Source of the DNA: Luidia sarsii
Taxonomy: Eukaryota > Echinodermata > Asteroidea > Paxillosida > Luidiidae
Direction of reading: 5' to 3'
Length of the DNA: 64,000 nucleotides
Assembly: GCA_949987565.1 (NCBI GenBank)
Contig: OX465119.1
Coordinates: forward strand, 9,170,895-9,234,894
Shown here: positions 49,614 through 63,900 of the stretch, piece after piece
Layout of the letters: the number at the start of each line of letters is the position of its first letter
Numbering within the stretch: position 1 is the first letter of the stretch
Translations under genes and position numbers: made by a program
Notes under the pieces: model-generated
Told to the model about the DNA's origin: nothing
Seen by the model: only the letters and a program-made list of their open reading frames with translations
Databases searched by the model: none

Positions 49614-52600
49614 TACTTGCTTGATCATATAATCATCTTGCTGTGTTCGATTTATGTTTTTTTACCACTGATAGATAGGTATTTTCAAGGGCTGTTTGCA
49701 TGCCAAGTTATAGCTTCGTCAAAATAATAATGAAGGAGATATTAACTTGCAAAGTGTAATTTTCTTTCCAGTTCTCGCCGACCGACTGTTGTGTGCGGCT
49801 CTCTACACACACAAGCTGCCCAGCTGACAGAGGTTAGTTCTAGTTGATTGATCCGATAATCATCTTACTATTTTCGATTTAAGAATTTTTACCACTGATA
49901 GATAGGTATTTTCAAGGGCTGTTTGCATGCCAAGTTATAGCTTCGTCAAAATAATAATGAAGGAGATATTAACTTGCAAAGTGTAATTTTCTTTCCAGTT
50001 ACTTCTCGCCGACCGACTGTTGTGTGCGGCTCTCTACACACACAAGCTGCCCAGCTGACAGAGGTTAGTTCTAGTTGCTTGATCCTATAATCATCTTACT
50101 ATTTTCGATTTAAGAATCTTTACCACTGATAGATAAGTATTTTCAAGGGCTGTTTGCATGCCAAGTTATAGCTTCGTCAAAATAATAATGAAGGAGATAT
50201 TAACTTGCAAAGTGTAATTTTCTTTCCAGTTACTTTTCGCCGACCGACTGTTGTCTGCGGCTCTCTACACACACAAGCTGCCCAGCTGACAGAGGTTAGT
50301 TCTACTTGCTTGATCATATAATCATCTTGCTGTGTTCGATTTATGTTTTTTTACCACTGATAGATAGGTATTTTCAAGGGCTGTTTGCATGCCAAGTTAT
50401 AGCTTCGTCAAATTAATAATGAAGGAGATATTAACTTGCAAAGTGTAATTTTCTTTCCAGTTACTTCTCGCCGACCGACTGTTGTGTGCTACTCTCTACA
50501 CACACAAGCTGCCAAGCTGACAGAGGTTAGTTCTAGTTGCCTGATCCTATAATCATCTTACTATTTTCGATTTAAGATTTTTTACGACTGATAGATAGGT
50601 ATTTTCAAGGGCTGTTTGCATGCCAAGTTATAGCTTCGTCAAAATAACAATGAAGGAGATATTCACTTGCAAAGTTTGATTTTCTTTCCAGTTACTTATC
50701 GCCGACCGACTGTTGTTTGCGGTTCTCTACACACACAAGCTGCCCAGCTGACAGATGTTAGTTCTAGTTGCTTGATCACATAATCATCTTTCTATGTTCG
50801 ATTTATGATTTTTTACCACTGATAGATTGGTATTTTCAAGGGCTGTTCACATGCCAAGTTAAAGGTTCCTCAAAATAATAATGAAGGAGATATTAACTTG
50901 CAAAGTGTAATTTTCTTTCCAGTTACTTTTCGCCGACCGACTGTTGTGTGCGGCTCTCTACACACACAAGCTGCCCAGCTGACAGATGTTAGTTCTAGTT
51001 GCTTGACCATATAATCATCTTACTAATTTCGATTTCAGATTTTTTACCACTGATAGATAGGTATTTTCAAGGGCTGTTTGCATGCCAAGTTATAGCTTCG
51101 TCAAAATAACAATGAAGGAGATATTAACTTGCAAAGTGTAATTTTCTTTCCAGTTACTTTTCGCCGACCGACTGTTGTCTGCGGCTCTCTACACACAAAA
51201 GCTGCCCAGCTGACAGAGGTTAGTTCTACTTGCTTGATCATATAATCATCTTGCTGTGTTCGATTTATGTTTTTTTACCACTGATAGATAGGTATTTTCA
51301 AGGGCTGTTTGCATGCCAAGTTATAGCTTCGTCAAATTAATAATGAAGGAGATATTAACTTGCAAAGTGTAATTTTCTTTCCAGTTACTTCTCGCCGACC
51401 GACTGTTGTGTGCTACTCTCTACACACACAAGCTGCCAAGCTGACAGAGGTTAGTTCTAGTTGCCTGATCCTATAATCATCTTACTATTTTCGATTTAAG
51501 ATTTTTTACGACTGATAGATAGGTATTTTCAAGGGCTGTTTGCATGCCAAGTTATAGCTTCGTCAAGTTAATAATGAAGGAGATATTAACTTGCAAAGTG
51601 TAATTTTCTTTCCAGTTACTTCTCGCCGACCGACTGTTGTGTGCGGCTCTATACACACACAAGCTGCCCAGCTGACAGAGGTTAGTTCTAGTTGCTTGAC
51701 TATATAATCATCTTACTATTTTTGATTTAAGATTTTTTACCACTGATAGATAGGTATTTTCAAGGGCTGTTTGCATGCCAAGTTATAGCTTCGTCAAAAT
51801 AACAATGAAGGAGATATTCACTTGCAAAGTTTGATTTTCTTTCCAGTTACTTATCGCCGACCGACTGTTGTTTGCGGTTCTCTACACACACAAGCTGCCC
51901 AGCTGACTGAGATTAGTTCTAGTTGCTTGATCACATAATCATCTTTCTATGTTCGATTTATGATTTTTTACCACTGATAGATTGGTATTTTCAGGGGCTG
52001 TTCACATGCCAAGTTATAGGTTCCTCAAAATAATAATGAAGGAGATATTAACTTGCAAAGTGTAATTTTCTTTCCAGTTACTTCTCGCCGACCGACTGTT
52101 GTGTGCGGCTCTATACACACACAAGCTGCCCAGCTGACAGAGGTTAGTTCTAGTTGCTTGACTATATAATCATCTTACTATTTTTGATTTAAGATTTTTT
52201 ACCACTGATAGATAGGTATTTTCAAGGGCTGTTTGCATGCCAAGTTATAGCTTCGTCAAAATAACAATGAAGGAGATATTCACTTGCAAAGTTTGATTTT
52301 CTTTCCAGTTACTTATCGCCGACCGACTGTTGTTTGCGGTTCTCTACACACACAAGCTGCCCAGCTGACTGAGATTAGTTCTAGTTGCTTGATCACATAA
52401 TCATCTTTCTAATTTCGATTTAAGATTTTTTACCACTGATAGATAGGTATTTTCAAGGGCTGTTTGCATGCCAAGTTATAGCTTCGTCAAAATAACAATG
52501 AAGGAGATATTAACTTGCAAAGTGTAATTTTCTTTCCAGTTACTTTTCGCCGACCGACTGTTGTCTGCGGCTCTCTACACACACAAGCTGCCCAGCTGAC

Positions 52601-54229
52601 AGAGGTTAGTTCTACTTGCTTGATCATATAATCATCTTGCTGTGTTCGATTTATGTTTTTTTACCACTGATAGATAGGTATTTTCAAGGGCTGTTTGCAT
52701 GCCAAGTTATAGCTTCGTCAAATTATTAATGAAGGAGATATTAACTTGCAAAGTGTAATTTTCTTTCCAGTTACTTCTCGCCGACCGACTGTTGTGTGCT
52801 ACTCTCTACACACACAAGCTGCCAAGCTGACAGAGGTTAGTTCTAGTTGCCTGATCCTATAATCATCTTACTATTTTCGATTTAAGATTTTTTACGACTG
52901 ATAGATAGGTATTTTCAAGGGCTGTTTGCATGCCAAGTTATAGCTTCGTCAAAATAACAATGAAGGAGATATTCACTTGCAAAGTTTGATTTTCTTTCCA
53001 GTTACTTATCGCCGACCGACTGTTGTTTGCGGTTCTCTACACACACAAGCTGCCCAGCTGACTGAGATTAGTTCTAGTTGCTTGATCACATAATCATCTT
53101 TCTATGTTCGATTTATGATTTTTTACCACTGATAGATTGGTATTTTCAGGGGCTGTTCACATGCCAAGTTATAGGTTCCTCAAAATAATAATGAAGGAGA
53201 TATTAACTTGCAAAGTGTAATTTTCTTTCCAGTTACTTCTCGCCGACCGACTGTTGTGTGCGGCTCTATACACACACAAGCTGCCCAGCTGACAGAGGTT
53301 AGTTCTAGTTGCTTGACTATATAATCATCTTACTATTTTCGATTTAAGATTTTTTACGACTGATAGATAGGTATTTTCAAGGGCTGTTTGCATGCCAAGT
53401 TATAGCTTCGTCAAGTTAATAATGAAGGAGATATTAACTTGCAAAGTGTAATTTTCTTTCCAGTTACTTCTCGCTGACCGACTGTTGTGTGCGGCTCTAT
53501 ACACACACAAGCTGCCCAGCTGACAGAGGTTAGTTCTAGTTGCTTGACTATATAATCATCTTACTATTTTCGATTTAAGATTTTTTACCACTGATAGATA
53601 GGTATTTTCAAGGGCTGTTTGCATGCCAAGTTATAACTTCGTCAAAATAACAATGAAGGAGATATTCACTTGCAAAGTTTGATTTTCTTTCCAGTTACTT
53701 ATCGCCGACCGACTGTTGTTTGCGGTTCTCTACACACACAAGCTGCCCAGCTGACAGATGTTAGTTCTAGTTGCTTGATCACATAATCATCTTTCTATGT
53801 TCGATTTATGATTTTTTACCACTGATAGATTGGTATTTTCAAGGGCTGTTCACATGCCAAGTTAAAGGTTCCTCAAAATAATAATGAAGGAGATATTAAC
53901 TTGCAAAGTGTAATTTTCTTTCCAGTTACTTTTCGCCGACCGACTGTTGTGTGCGGCTCTCTACACACACAAGCTGCCCAGCTGACAGAGGTTAGTTCTA
54001 GTTGCTTGACCATATAATCATCTTACTAATTTCGATTTCAGATTTTTTACCACTGATAGATAGGTATTTTCAAGGGCTGTTTGCATGCCAAGTTATAGCT
54101 TCGTCAAAATAACAATGAAGGAGATATTAACTTGCAAAGTGTAATTTTCTTTCCAGTTACTTTTCGCCGACCGACTGTTGTCTGCGGCTCTCTACACACA
54201 CAAGCTGCCCAGCTGACAGAGGTTAGTTC
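49614..54229. repeat. 20-monomer tandem duplication, copy 2 (4,616 bp)
   Basis: This has the same monomer order and private variants as copy 1. It lacks the extra 1-bp loss in its first unit and is followed by a third start of the same A E* pair at 54230. Only about three differences in 4.6 kb imply a very recent duplication, or a repeat the assembly could have duplicated or collapsed. Confidence 0.88.
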
Positions 54230-54918
54230 TACTTGCTTGATCATATAATCATCTTGCTGTGTTCGATTTATGTTTTTTTACCACTGATAGATAGGTATTT
54301 TCAAGGGCTGTTTGCATGCCAAGTTATAGCTTCGTCAAAATAATAATGAAGGAGATATTAACTTGCAAAGTGTAATTTTCTTTCCAGTTCTCGCCGACCG
54401 ACTGTTGTGTGCGGCTCTCTACACACACAAGCTGCCCAGCTGACAGAGGTTAGTTCTAGTTGATTGATCCGATAATCATCTTACTATTTTCGATTTAAGA
54501 ATTTTTAACACTGATAGATAGGTATTTTCAAGGGCTGTTTGCATGCCAAGTTATAGCTTCCTCAAAATAATAATGAAGGAGATATTAACTTGCAAAGTGT
54601 AATTTTCTTTCCAGTTACTTCTCGCCGACCGACTGTTGTATGCGGCTCTCTACACACACAAGCTGCCCAGCTGACAGAGGTTAGTTCTAGTTGCTTGACT
54701 ATATAATCATCTTACTATTTTCGATTTCAGATTTTTTACCACTGATAGATAGGTATTTTCAAGGGCTGTTTGCATGCCAAGTTATAGCTTCGTCAAAATA
54801 ACAATGAAGGAGATATTAACTTGCAAAGTGTAATTTTCTTTCCAGTTACTTTTCGCCGACCGACTGTTGTCTGCGGCTCTCTACACACACAAGCTGCCCA
54901 GCTGACAGAGGTTAGTTC

Positions 54919-56993
54919 TACTTGCTTGATCATATAATCATCTTGCTGTGTTCGATTTATGTTTTGTTACCACTGATAGATAGGTATTTTCAAGGGCTGT
55001 TTGCATGGCAAGTTATTGCTTCGTCAAAATAACAATGAAGGAGATATTCACTTGCAAAGTGTAATTTTCTTTCCAGTTACTTATCGCCGACCGATTGTTG
55101 TCTGCGGCTCTCTACACACAAAAGCTGCCCAGCTGACAGAGGTTAGTTCTACTTGCTTGATCATATAATCATCTTGCTGTGTTCGATTTATGTTTTTTTA
55201 CCACTGATAGATAGGTATTTTCAAGGGCTGTTTGCATGCCAAGTTATAGCTTCGTCAAATTAATAATGAAGGAGATATTAACTTGCAAAGTGTAATTTTC
55301 TTTCCAGTTACTTCTCGCCGACCGACTGTTGTGTGCTACTCTCTACACACACAAGCTGCCAAGCTGACAGAGGTTAGTTCTAGTTGCCTGATCCTATAAT
55401 CATCTTACTATTTTCGATTTAAGATTTTTTACGACTGATAGATAGGTATTTTCAAGGGCTGTTTGCATGCCAAGTTATAGCTTCGTCAAGTTAATAATGA
55501 AGGAGATATTAACTTGCAAAGTGTAATTTTCTTTCCAGTTACTTCTCGCTGACCGACTGTTGTGTGCGGCTCTATACACACACAAGCTGCCCAGCTGACA
55601 GAGGTTAGTTCTAGTTGCTTGACTATATAATCATCTTACTATTTTCGATTTAAGATTTTTTACCACTGATAGATAGGTATTTTCAAGGGCTGTTTGCATG
55701 CCAAGTTATAACTTCGTCAAAATAACAATGAAGGAGATATTCACTTGCAAAGTTTGATTTTCTTTCCAGTTACTTATCGCCGACCGACTGTTGTTTGCGG
55801 TTCTCTACACACACAAGCTGCCCAGCTGACAGATGTTAGTTCTAGTTGCTTGATCACATAATCATCTTTCTATGTTCGATTTATGATTTTTTACCACTGA
55901 TAGATTGGTATTTTCAAGGGCTGTTCACATGCCAAGTTAAAGGTTCCTCAAAATAATAATGAAGGAGATATTAACTTGCAAAGTGTAATTTTCTTTCCAG
56001 TTACTTTTCGCCGACCGACTGTTGTGTGCGGCTCTCTACACACACAAGCTGCCCAGCTGACAGAGGTTAGTTCTAGTTGCTTGACCATATAATCATCTTA
56101 CTAATTTCGATTTCAGATTTTTTACCACTGATAGATAGGTATTTTCAAGGGCTGTTTGCATGCCAAGTTATAGCTTCGTCAAAATAACAATGAAGGAGAT
56201 ATTAACTTGCAAAGTGTAATTTTCTTTCCAGTTACTTTTCGCCGACCGACTGTTGTCTGCGGCTCTCTACACACACAAGCTGCCCAGCTGACAGAGGTTA
56301 GTTCTACTTGCTTGATCATATAATCATCTTGCTGTGTTCAATTTATGTTTTTTTACCACTGATAGATAGGTATTTTCAAGGGCTGTTTGCATGCCAAGTT
56401 ATAGCTTCGTCAAAATAATAATGAAGGAGATATTAACTTGCAAAGTGTAATTTTCTTTCCAGTTCTCGCCGACCGACTGTTGTGTGCGGCTCTCTACACA
56501 CACAAGCTGCCCAGCTGACAGAGGTTAGTTCTAGTTGATTGATTCGATAATCATCTTACTATTTTCGATTTAAGAATTTTTAACACTGATAGATAGGTAT
56601 TTTCAAGGGCTGTTTGCATGCCAAGTTATAGCTTCCTCAAAATAATAATGAAGGAGATATTAACTTGCAAAGTGTAATTTTCTTTCCAGTTACTTCTCGC
56701 CGACCGACTGTTGTATGCGGCTCTCTACACACACAAGCCGCCCAGCTGACAGAGGTTAGTTCTAGTTGCTTGACTATATAATCATCTTACTATTTTCGAT
56801 TTCAGATTTTTTACCACTGATAGATAGGTATTTTCAAGGGCTGTTTGCATGCCAAGTTATAGCTTCGTCAAAATAACAATGAAGGAGATATTAACTTGCA
56901 AAGTGTAATTTTCTTTCCAGTTACTTTTCGCCGACCGACTGTTGTCTGCGGCTCTCTACACACACAAGCTGCCCAGCTGACAGAGGTTAGTTC
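54919..56993. repeat. HOR block 12: 9 monomers
   Basis: Order is A* A B C F D A E* C; length is 9 x 231 minus 4. From here on, A* units carry two further changes, aagttattgcttcg and attcacttgcaaagtgtaatt, which earlier A* units lack. Other private bases are ccgattgttg (about 55092), gtgttcaattt (about 56335), gattgattcgat (about 56538) and caagccgccc (about 56735). Confidence 0.88.
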
Positions 56994-58610
56994 TACTTGC
57001 TTGATCATATAATCATCTTGCTGTGTTCGATTTATGTTTTGTTACCACTGATAGATAGGTATTTTCAAGGGCTGTTTGCATGGCAAGTTATTGCTTCGTC
57101 AAAATAACAATGAAGGAGATATTCACTTGCAAAGTGTAATTTTCTTTCCAGTTACTTATCGCCGACCGACTGTTGTCTGCGGCTCTCTACACACAAAAGC
57201 TGCCCAGCTGACAGAGGTTAGTTCTACTTGCTTGATCATATAATCATCTTGCTGTGTTCGATTTATGTTTTTTTACCACTGATAGATAGGTATTTTCAAG
57301 GGCTGTTTGCATGCCAAGTTATAGCTTCGTCAAATTAATAATGAAGGAGATATTAACTTGCAAAGTGTAATTTTCTTTCCAGTTACTTCTCGCCGACCGA
57401 CTGTTGTGTGCTACTCTCTACACACACAAGCTGCCAAGCTGACAGAGGTTAGTTCTAGTTGCCTGATCCTATAATCATCTTACTATTTTCGATTTAAGAT
57501 TTTTTACGACTGATAGATAGGTATTTTCAAGGGCTGTTTGCATGCCAAGTTATAGCTTCGTCAAGTTAATAATGAAGGAGATATTAACTTGCAAAGTGTA
57601 ATTTTCTTTCCAGTTACTTCTCGCCGACCGACTGTTGTGTGCGGCTCTATACACACACAAGCTGCCCAGCTGACAGAGGTTAGTTCTAGTTGCTTGACTA
57701 TATAATCATCTTACTATTTTTGATTTAAGATTTTTTACCACTGATAGATAGGTATTTTCAAGGGCTGTTTGCATGCCAAGTTATAGCTTCGTCAAAATAA
57801 CAATGAAGGAGATATTCACTTGCAAAGTTTGATTTTCTTTCCAGTTACTTATCGCCGACCGACTGTTGTTTGCGGTTCTCTACACACACAAGCTGCCCAG
57901 CTGACTGAGGTTAGTTCTAGTTGCTTGATCACATAATCATCTTTCTATGTTCGATTTATGATTTTTTACCACTGATAGATTGGTATTTTCAGGGGCTGTT
58001 CACATGCCAAGTTATAGGTTCCTCAAAATAATAATGAAGGAGATATTAACTTGCAAAGTGTAATTTTCTTTCCAGTTACTTCTCGCCGACCGACTGTTGT
58101 ATGCGGCTCTCTACACACACAAGCTGCCCAGCTGACAGAGGTTAGTTCTAGTTGATTGATCCGATAATCATCTTACTATTTTCGATTTAAGAATTTTTAA
58201 CACTGATAGATAGGTATTTTCAAGGGCTGTTTGCATGCCAAGTTATAGCTTCCTCAAAATAATAATGAAGGAGATATTAACTTGCAAAGTGTAATTTTCT
58301 TTCCAGTTACTTCTCGCCGACCGACTGTTGTATGCGGCTCTCTACACACACAAGCTGCCCAGCTGACAGAGGTTAGTTCTAGTTGCTTGACTTTATAATC
58401 ATCTTACTATTTTCGATTTCAGATTTTTTACCACTGATAGAAAGGTATTTTCAAGGGCTGTTTGCATGCCAAGTTATAGCTTCGTCAAAATAACAATGAA
58501 GGAGATATTAACTTGCAAAGTGTAATTTTCTTTCCAGTTACTTTTCGCCGACCGACTGTTGTCTGCGGCTCTCTACACACACAAGCTGCCCAGCTGACAG
58601 AGGTTAGTTC
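56994..58610. repeat. HOR block 13: 7 monomers, the shortest block
   Basis: Order is A* A B C* F E* C; length is exactly 7 x 231. The D and A units between F and E* are missing. The F unit (57918-58148) ends in cttctcgcc with gtatgcgg, like a C- or E*-flanking unit, so it is chimeric. The 4-bp deletion is absent because the A unit that carries it is missing. Private bases are gactttataatc (about 58390) and gatagaaagg (about 58436). Confidence 0.88.
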
Positions 58611-60915
58611 TACTTGCTTGATCATATAATCATCTTGCTGTGTTCGATTTATGTTTTGTTACCACTGATAGATAGGTATTTTCAAGGGCTGTTTGCATGG
58701 CAAGTTATTGCTTCGTCAAAATAACAATGAAGGAGATATTCACTTGCAAAGTGTAATTTTCTTTCCAGTTACTTATCGCCGACCGACTGTTGTCTGCGGC
58801 TCTCTACACACAAAAGCTGCCCAGCTGACAGAGGTTAGTTCTACTTGCTTGATCATATAATCATCTTGCTGTGTTCGATTTATGTTTTTTTACCACTGAT
58901 AGATAGGTATTTTCAAGGGCTGTTTGCATGCCAAGTTATAGCTTCGTCAAATTAATAATGAAGGAGATATTAACTTGCAAAGTGTAATTTTCTTTCCAGT
59001 TACTTCTCGCCGACCGACTGTTGTGTGCTACTCTCTACACACACAAGCTGCCAAGCTGACAGAGGTTAGTTCTAGTTGCCTGATCCTATAATCATCTTAC
59101 TATTTTCGATTTAAGATTTTTTACGACTGATAGATAGGTATTTTCAAGGGCTGTTTGCATGCCAAGTTATAGCTTCGTCAAGTTAATAATGAAGGAGATA
59201 TTAACTTGCAAAGTGTAATTTTCTTTCCAGTTACTTCTCGCCGACCGACTGTTGTGTGCGGCTCTATACACACACAAGCTGCCCAGCTGACAGAGGTTAG
59301 TTCTAGTTGCTTGACTATATAATCATCTTACTATTTTTGATTTAAGATTTTTTACCACTGATAGATAGGTATTTTCAAGGGCTGTTTGCATGCCAAGTTA
59401 TAGCTTCGTCAAAATAACAATGAAGGAGATATTCACTTGCAAAGTTTGATTTTCTTTCCAGTTACTTATCGCCGACCGACTGTTGTTTGCGGTTCTCTAC
59501 ACACACAAGCTGCCCAGCTGACTGAGGTTAGTTCTAGTTGCTTGATCACATAATCATCTTTCTATGTTCGATTTATGATTTTTTACCACTGATAGATTGG
59601 TATTTTCAGGGGCTGTTCACATGCCAAGTTATAGGTTCCTCAAAATAATAATGAAGGAGATATTAACTTGCAAAGTGTAATTTTCTTTCCAGTTACTTTT
59701 CGCCGACCGACTGTTGTGTGCGGCTCTCTACACACACAAGCTGCCCAGCTGACAGAGGTTAGTTCTAGTTGCTTGACCATATAATCATCTTACTAATTTC
59801 GATTTAAGATTTTTTACCACTGATAGATAGGTATTTTCAAGGGCTGTTTGCATGCCAAGTTATAGCTTCGTCAAAATAACAATGAAGGAGATATTAACTT
59901 GCAAAGTGTAATTTTCTTTCCAGTTACTTTTCGCCGACCGACTGTTGCGTGCGGCTCTCTACACACACAAGCTGCCCAGCTGACAGAGGTTAGTTCTAGT
60001 TGCTTGATCCTATAATCATCTTACTATTTTCGATTTAAGAATTTTTACCACTGATAGATAGGTATTTTCAAGGGCTGTTTGCATGCCAAGTTATAGCTTC
60101 GTCAATATAATAATGAAGGAGATATTAACTTGCAAAGTGTAATTTTCTTTCCAGTTACTTCTCGCCGACCGACTGTTGTGTGCGGCTCTCTACACACACA
60201 AGCTGCCCAGCTGACAGAGGTTAGTTCTACTTGCAGATCATATAATCATCTTGCTGTGTTCGATTTATGTTTTTTTACCACTGATAGATAGGTATTTTCA
60301 AGGGCTGTTTGCATGCCAAGTTATAGCTTCGTCAAAATAATAATGAAGGAGATATTAACTTGCAAAGTGTAATTTTCTTTCCAGTTCTCGCCGACCGACT
60401 GTTGTGTGCGGCTCTCTACACACACAAGCTGCCCAGCTGACAGAGGTTAGTTCTAGTTGATTGATCCGATAATCATCTTACTATTTTCGATTTAAGAATT
60501 TTTAACACTGATAGATAGGTATTTTCAAGGGCTGTTTGCATGCCAAGTTATAGCTTCCTCAAAATAATAATGAAGGAGATATTAACTTGCAAAGTGTAAT
60601 TTTCTTTCCAGTTACTTCTCGCCGACCGACTGTTGTATGCGGCTCTCTACACACACAAGCTGCCCAGCTGACAGAGGTTAGTTCTAGTTGCTTGACTATA
60701 TAATCATCTTACTATTTTCGATTTCAGATTTTTTACCACTGATAGATAGGTATTTTCAAGGGCTGTTTGCATGCCAAGTTATAGCTTCGTCAAAATAACA
60801 ATGAAGGAGATATTAACTTGCAAAGTGTAATTTTCTTTCCAGTTACTTTTCGCCGACCGACTGTTGTCTGCGGCTCTCTACACACACAAGCTGCCCAGCT
60901 GACAGAGGTTAGTTC
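58611..60915. repeat. HOR block 14: 10 monomers with a new E-like unit
   Basis: Order is A* A B C* F D E A E* C; length is 10 x 231 minus 5. The E-like unit (59997-60227) begins ttgcttgatcctat and has gtcaatataataatg, a variant that appears only here and in the next block. The following A unit (60228-60453) begins tacttgcagatc, a 1-bp net loss with a substitution, and also has the 4-bp deletion. Confidence 0.88.
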
Positions 60916-63900
60916 TACTTGCTTGATCATATAATCATCTTGCTGTGTTCGATTTATGTTTTGTTACCACTGATAGATAGGTATTTTCAAGGGCTGTTTG
61001 CATGGCAAGTTATTGCTTCGTCAAAATAACAATGAAGGAGATATTCACTTGCAAAGTGTAATTTTCTTTCCAGTTACTTATCGCCGACCGACTGTTGTCT
61101 GCGGCTCTCTACACACAAAAGCTGCCCAGCTGACAGAGGTTAGTTCTACTTGCTTGATCATATAATCATCTTGCTGTGTTCGATTTATGTTTTTTTACCA
61201 CTGATAGATAGGTATTTTCAAGGGCTGTTTGCATGCCAAGTTATAGCTTCGTCAAAATAACAATGAAGGAGATATTCACTTGCAAAGTTTGATTTTCTTT
61301 CCAGTTACTTATCGCCGACCGACTGTTGTTTGCGGTTCTCTACACACACAAGCTGCCCAGCTGACTGAGGTTAGTTCTAGTTGCTTGATCACATAATCAT
61401 CTTTCTATGTTCGATTTATGATTTTTTACCACTGATAGATTGGTATTTTCAGGGGCTGTTCACATGCCAAGTTATAGGTTCCTCAAAATAATAATGAAGG
61501 AGATATTAACTTGCAAAGTGTAATTTTCTTTCCAGTTACTTTTCGCCGACCGACTGTTGTGTGCGGCTCTCTACACACACAAGCTGCCCAGCTGACAGAG
61601 GTTAGTTCTAGTTGCTTGACCATATAATCATCTTACTAATTTCGATTTAAGATTTTTTACCACTGATAGATAGGTATTTTCAAGGGCTGTTTGCATGCCA
61701 AGTTATAGCTTCGTCAAAATAACAATGAAGGAGATATTAACTTGCAAAGTGTAATTTTCTTTCCAGTTACTTTTCGCCGACCGACTGTTGTGTGCGGCTC
61801 TCTACACACACAAGCTGCCCAGCTGACAGAGGTTAGTTCTAGTTGCTTGATCCTATAATCATCTTACTATTTTCGATTTAAGAATTTTTACCACTGATAG
61901 ATATGTATTTTCAAGGGCTGTTTGCATGCCAAGTTATAGCTTCGTCAATATAATAATGAAGGAGATATTAACTTGCAAAGTGTAATTTTCTTTCCAGTTA
62001 CTTCTCGCCGACCGACTGTTGTGTGCGGCTCTCTACACACACAAGCTGCCCAGCTGACAGAGGTTAGTTCTACTTGCTTGATCATATAATCATCTTGCTG
62101 TGTTCGATTTATGTTTTTTTACCACTGATAGATAGGTATTTTCAAGGGCTGTTTGCATGCCAAGTTATAGCTTCGTCAAAATAATAATGAAGGAGATATT
62201 AACTTGCAAAGTGTAATTTTCTTTCCAGTTACTTTTCGCCGACCGACTGTTGTGTGCGGCTCTCTACACACACAAGCTGCCCAGCTGACAGAGGTTAGTT
62301 CTACTTGCTTGATCATATAATCATCTTGCTGTGTTCGATTTATGTTTTTTTACCACTGATAGATAGGTATTTTCAAGGGCTGTTTGCATGCCAAGTTATA
62401 GCTTCGTCAAAATAATAATGAAGGAGATATTAACTTGCAAAGTGTAATTTTCTTTCCAGTTCTCGCCGACCGACTGTTGTGTGCGGCTCTCTACACACAC
62501 AAGCTGCCCAGCTGACAGAGGTTAGTTCTAGTTGATTGATCCGATAATCATCTTACTATTTTCGATTTAAGAATTTTTAACACTGATAGATAGGTATTTT
62601 CAAGGGCTGTTTGCATGCCAAGTTATAGCTTCGTCAAGTTAATAATGAAGGAGATATTAACTTGCAAAGTGTAATTTTCTTTCCAGTTACTTCTCGCCGA
62701 CCGACTGTTGTGTGCGGCTCTATACACACACAAGCTGCCCAGCTGACAGAGGTTAGTTCTAGTTGCTTGACTATATAATCATCTTACTATTTTTGATTTA
62801 AGATTTTTTACCACTGATAGATAGGTATTTTCAAGGGCTGTTTGCATGCCAAGTTATAGCTTCGTCAAAATAACAATGAAGGAGATATTCACTTGCAAAG
62901 TTTGATTTTCTTTCCAGTTACTTATCGCCGACCGACTGTTGTTTGCGGTTCTCTACACACACAAGCTGCCCAGCTGACTGAGGTTAGTTCTAGTTGCTTG
63001 ATCACATAATCATCTTTCTATGTTCGATTTATGATTTTTTACCACTGATAGATTGGTATTTTCAGGGGCTGTTCACATGCCAAGTTATAGGTTCCTCAAA
63101 ATAATAATGAAGGAGATATTAACTTGCAAAGTGTAATTTTCTTTCCAGTTACTTTTCGCCGACCGACTGTTGTGTGCGGCTCTCTACACACACAAGCTGC
63201 CCAGCTGACAGAGGTTAGTTCTAGTTGCTTGACCATATAATCATCTTACTAATTTCGATTTAAGATTTTTTACCACTGATAGATAGGTATTTTCAAGGGC
63301 TGTTTGCATGCCAAGTTATAGCTTCGTCAAAATAACAATGAAGGAGATATTAACTTGCAAAGTGTAATTTTCTTTCCAGTTACTTTTCGCCGACCGACTG
63401 TTGTGTGCGGCTCTCTACACACACAAGCTGCCCAGCTGACAGAGGTTAGTTCTAGTTGCTTGATCCTATAATCATCTTACTATTTTCGATTTAAGAATTT
63501 TTACCACTGATAGATAGGTATTTTCAAGGGCTGTTTGCATGCCAAGTTATAGCTTCGTCAATATAATAATGAAGGAGATATTAACTTGCAAAGTGTAATT
63601 TTCTTTCCAGTTACTTCTCGCCGACCGACTGTTGTGTGCGGCTCTCTACACACACAAGCTGCCCAGCTGACAGAGGTTAGTTCTACTTGCTTGATCATAT
63701 AATCATCTTGCTGTGTTCGATTTATGTTTTTTTACCACTGATAGATAGGTATTTTCAAGGGCTGTTTGCATGCCAAGTTATAGCTTCGTCAAAATAATAA
63801 TGAAGGAGATATTAACTTGCAAAGTGTAATTTTCTTTCCAGTTCTCGCCGACCGACTGTTGTGTGCGGCTCTCTACACACACAAGCTGCCCAGCTGACAG

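Larger units (their letters stand above)
42920..54918. repeat. HOR block 11: 52 monomers without an internal A* landmark
   Basis: This is the longest stretch without A*. It consists of nine opening units (A* A B C* F D A F D, as in block 10), two tandem copies of a 20-monomer segment and a closing A E* C. Length is 52 x 231 minus 13, explained by three 4-bp deletion units and one 1-bp loss at about 45081. F and D units here often share the private variants aagttaaagg, cagatgtta and gatttcag in D. Confidence 0.88.
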
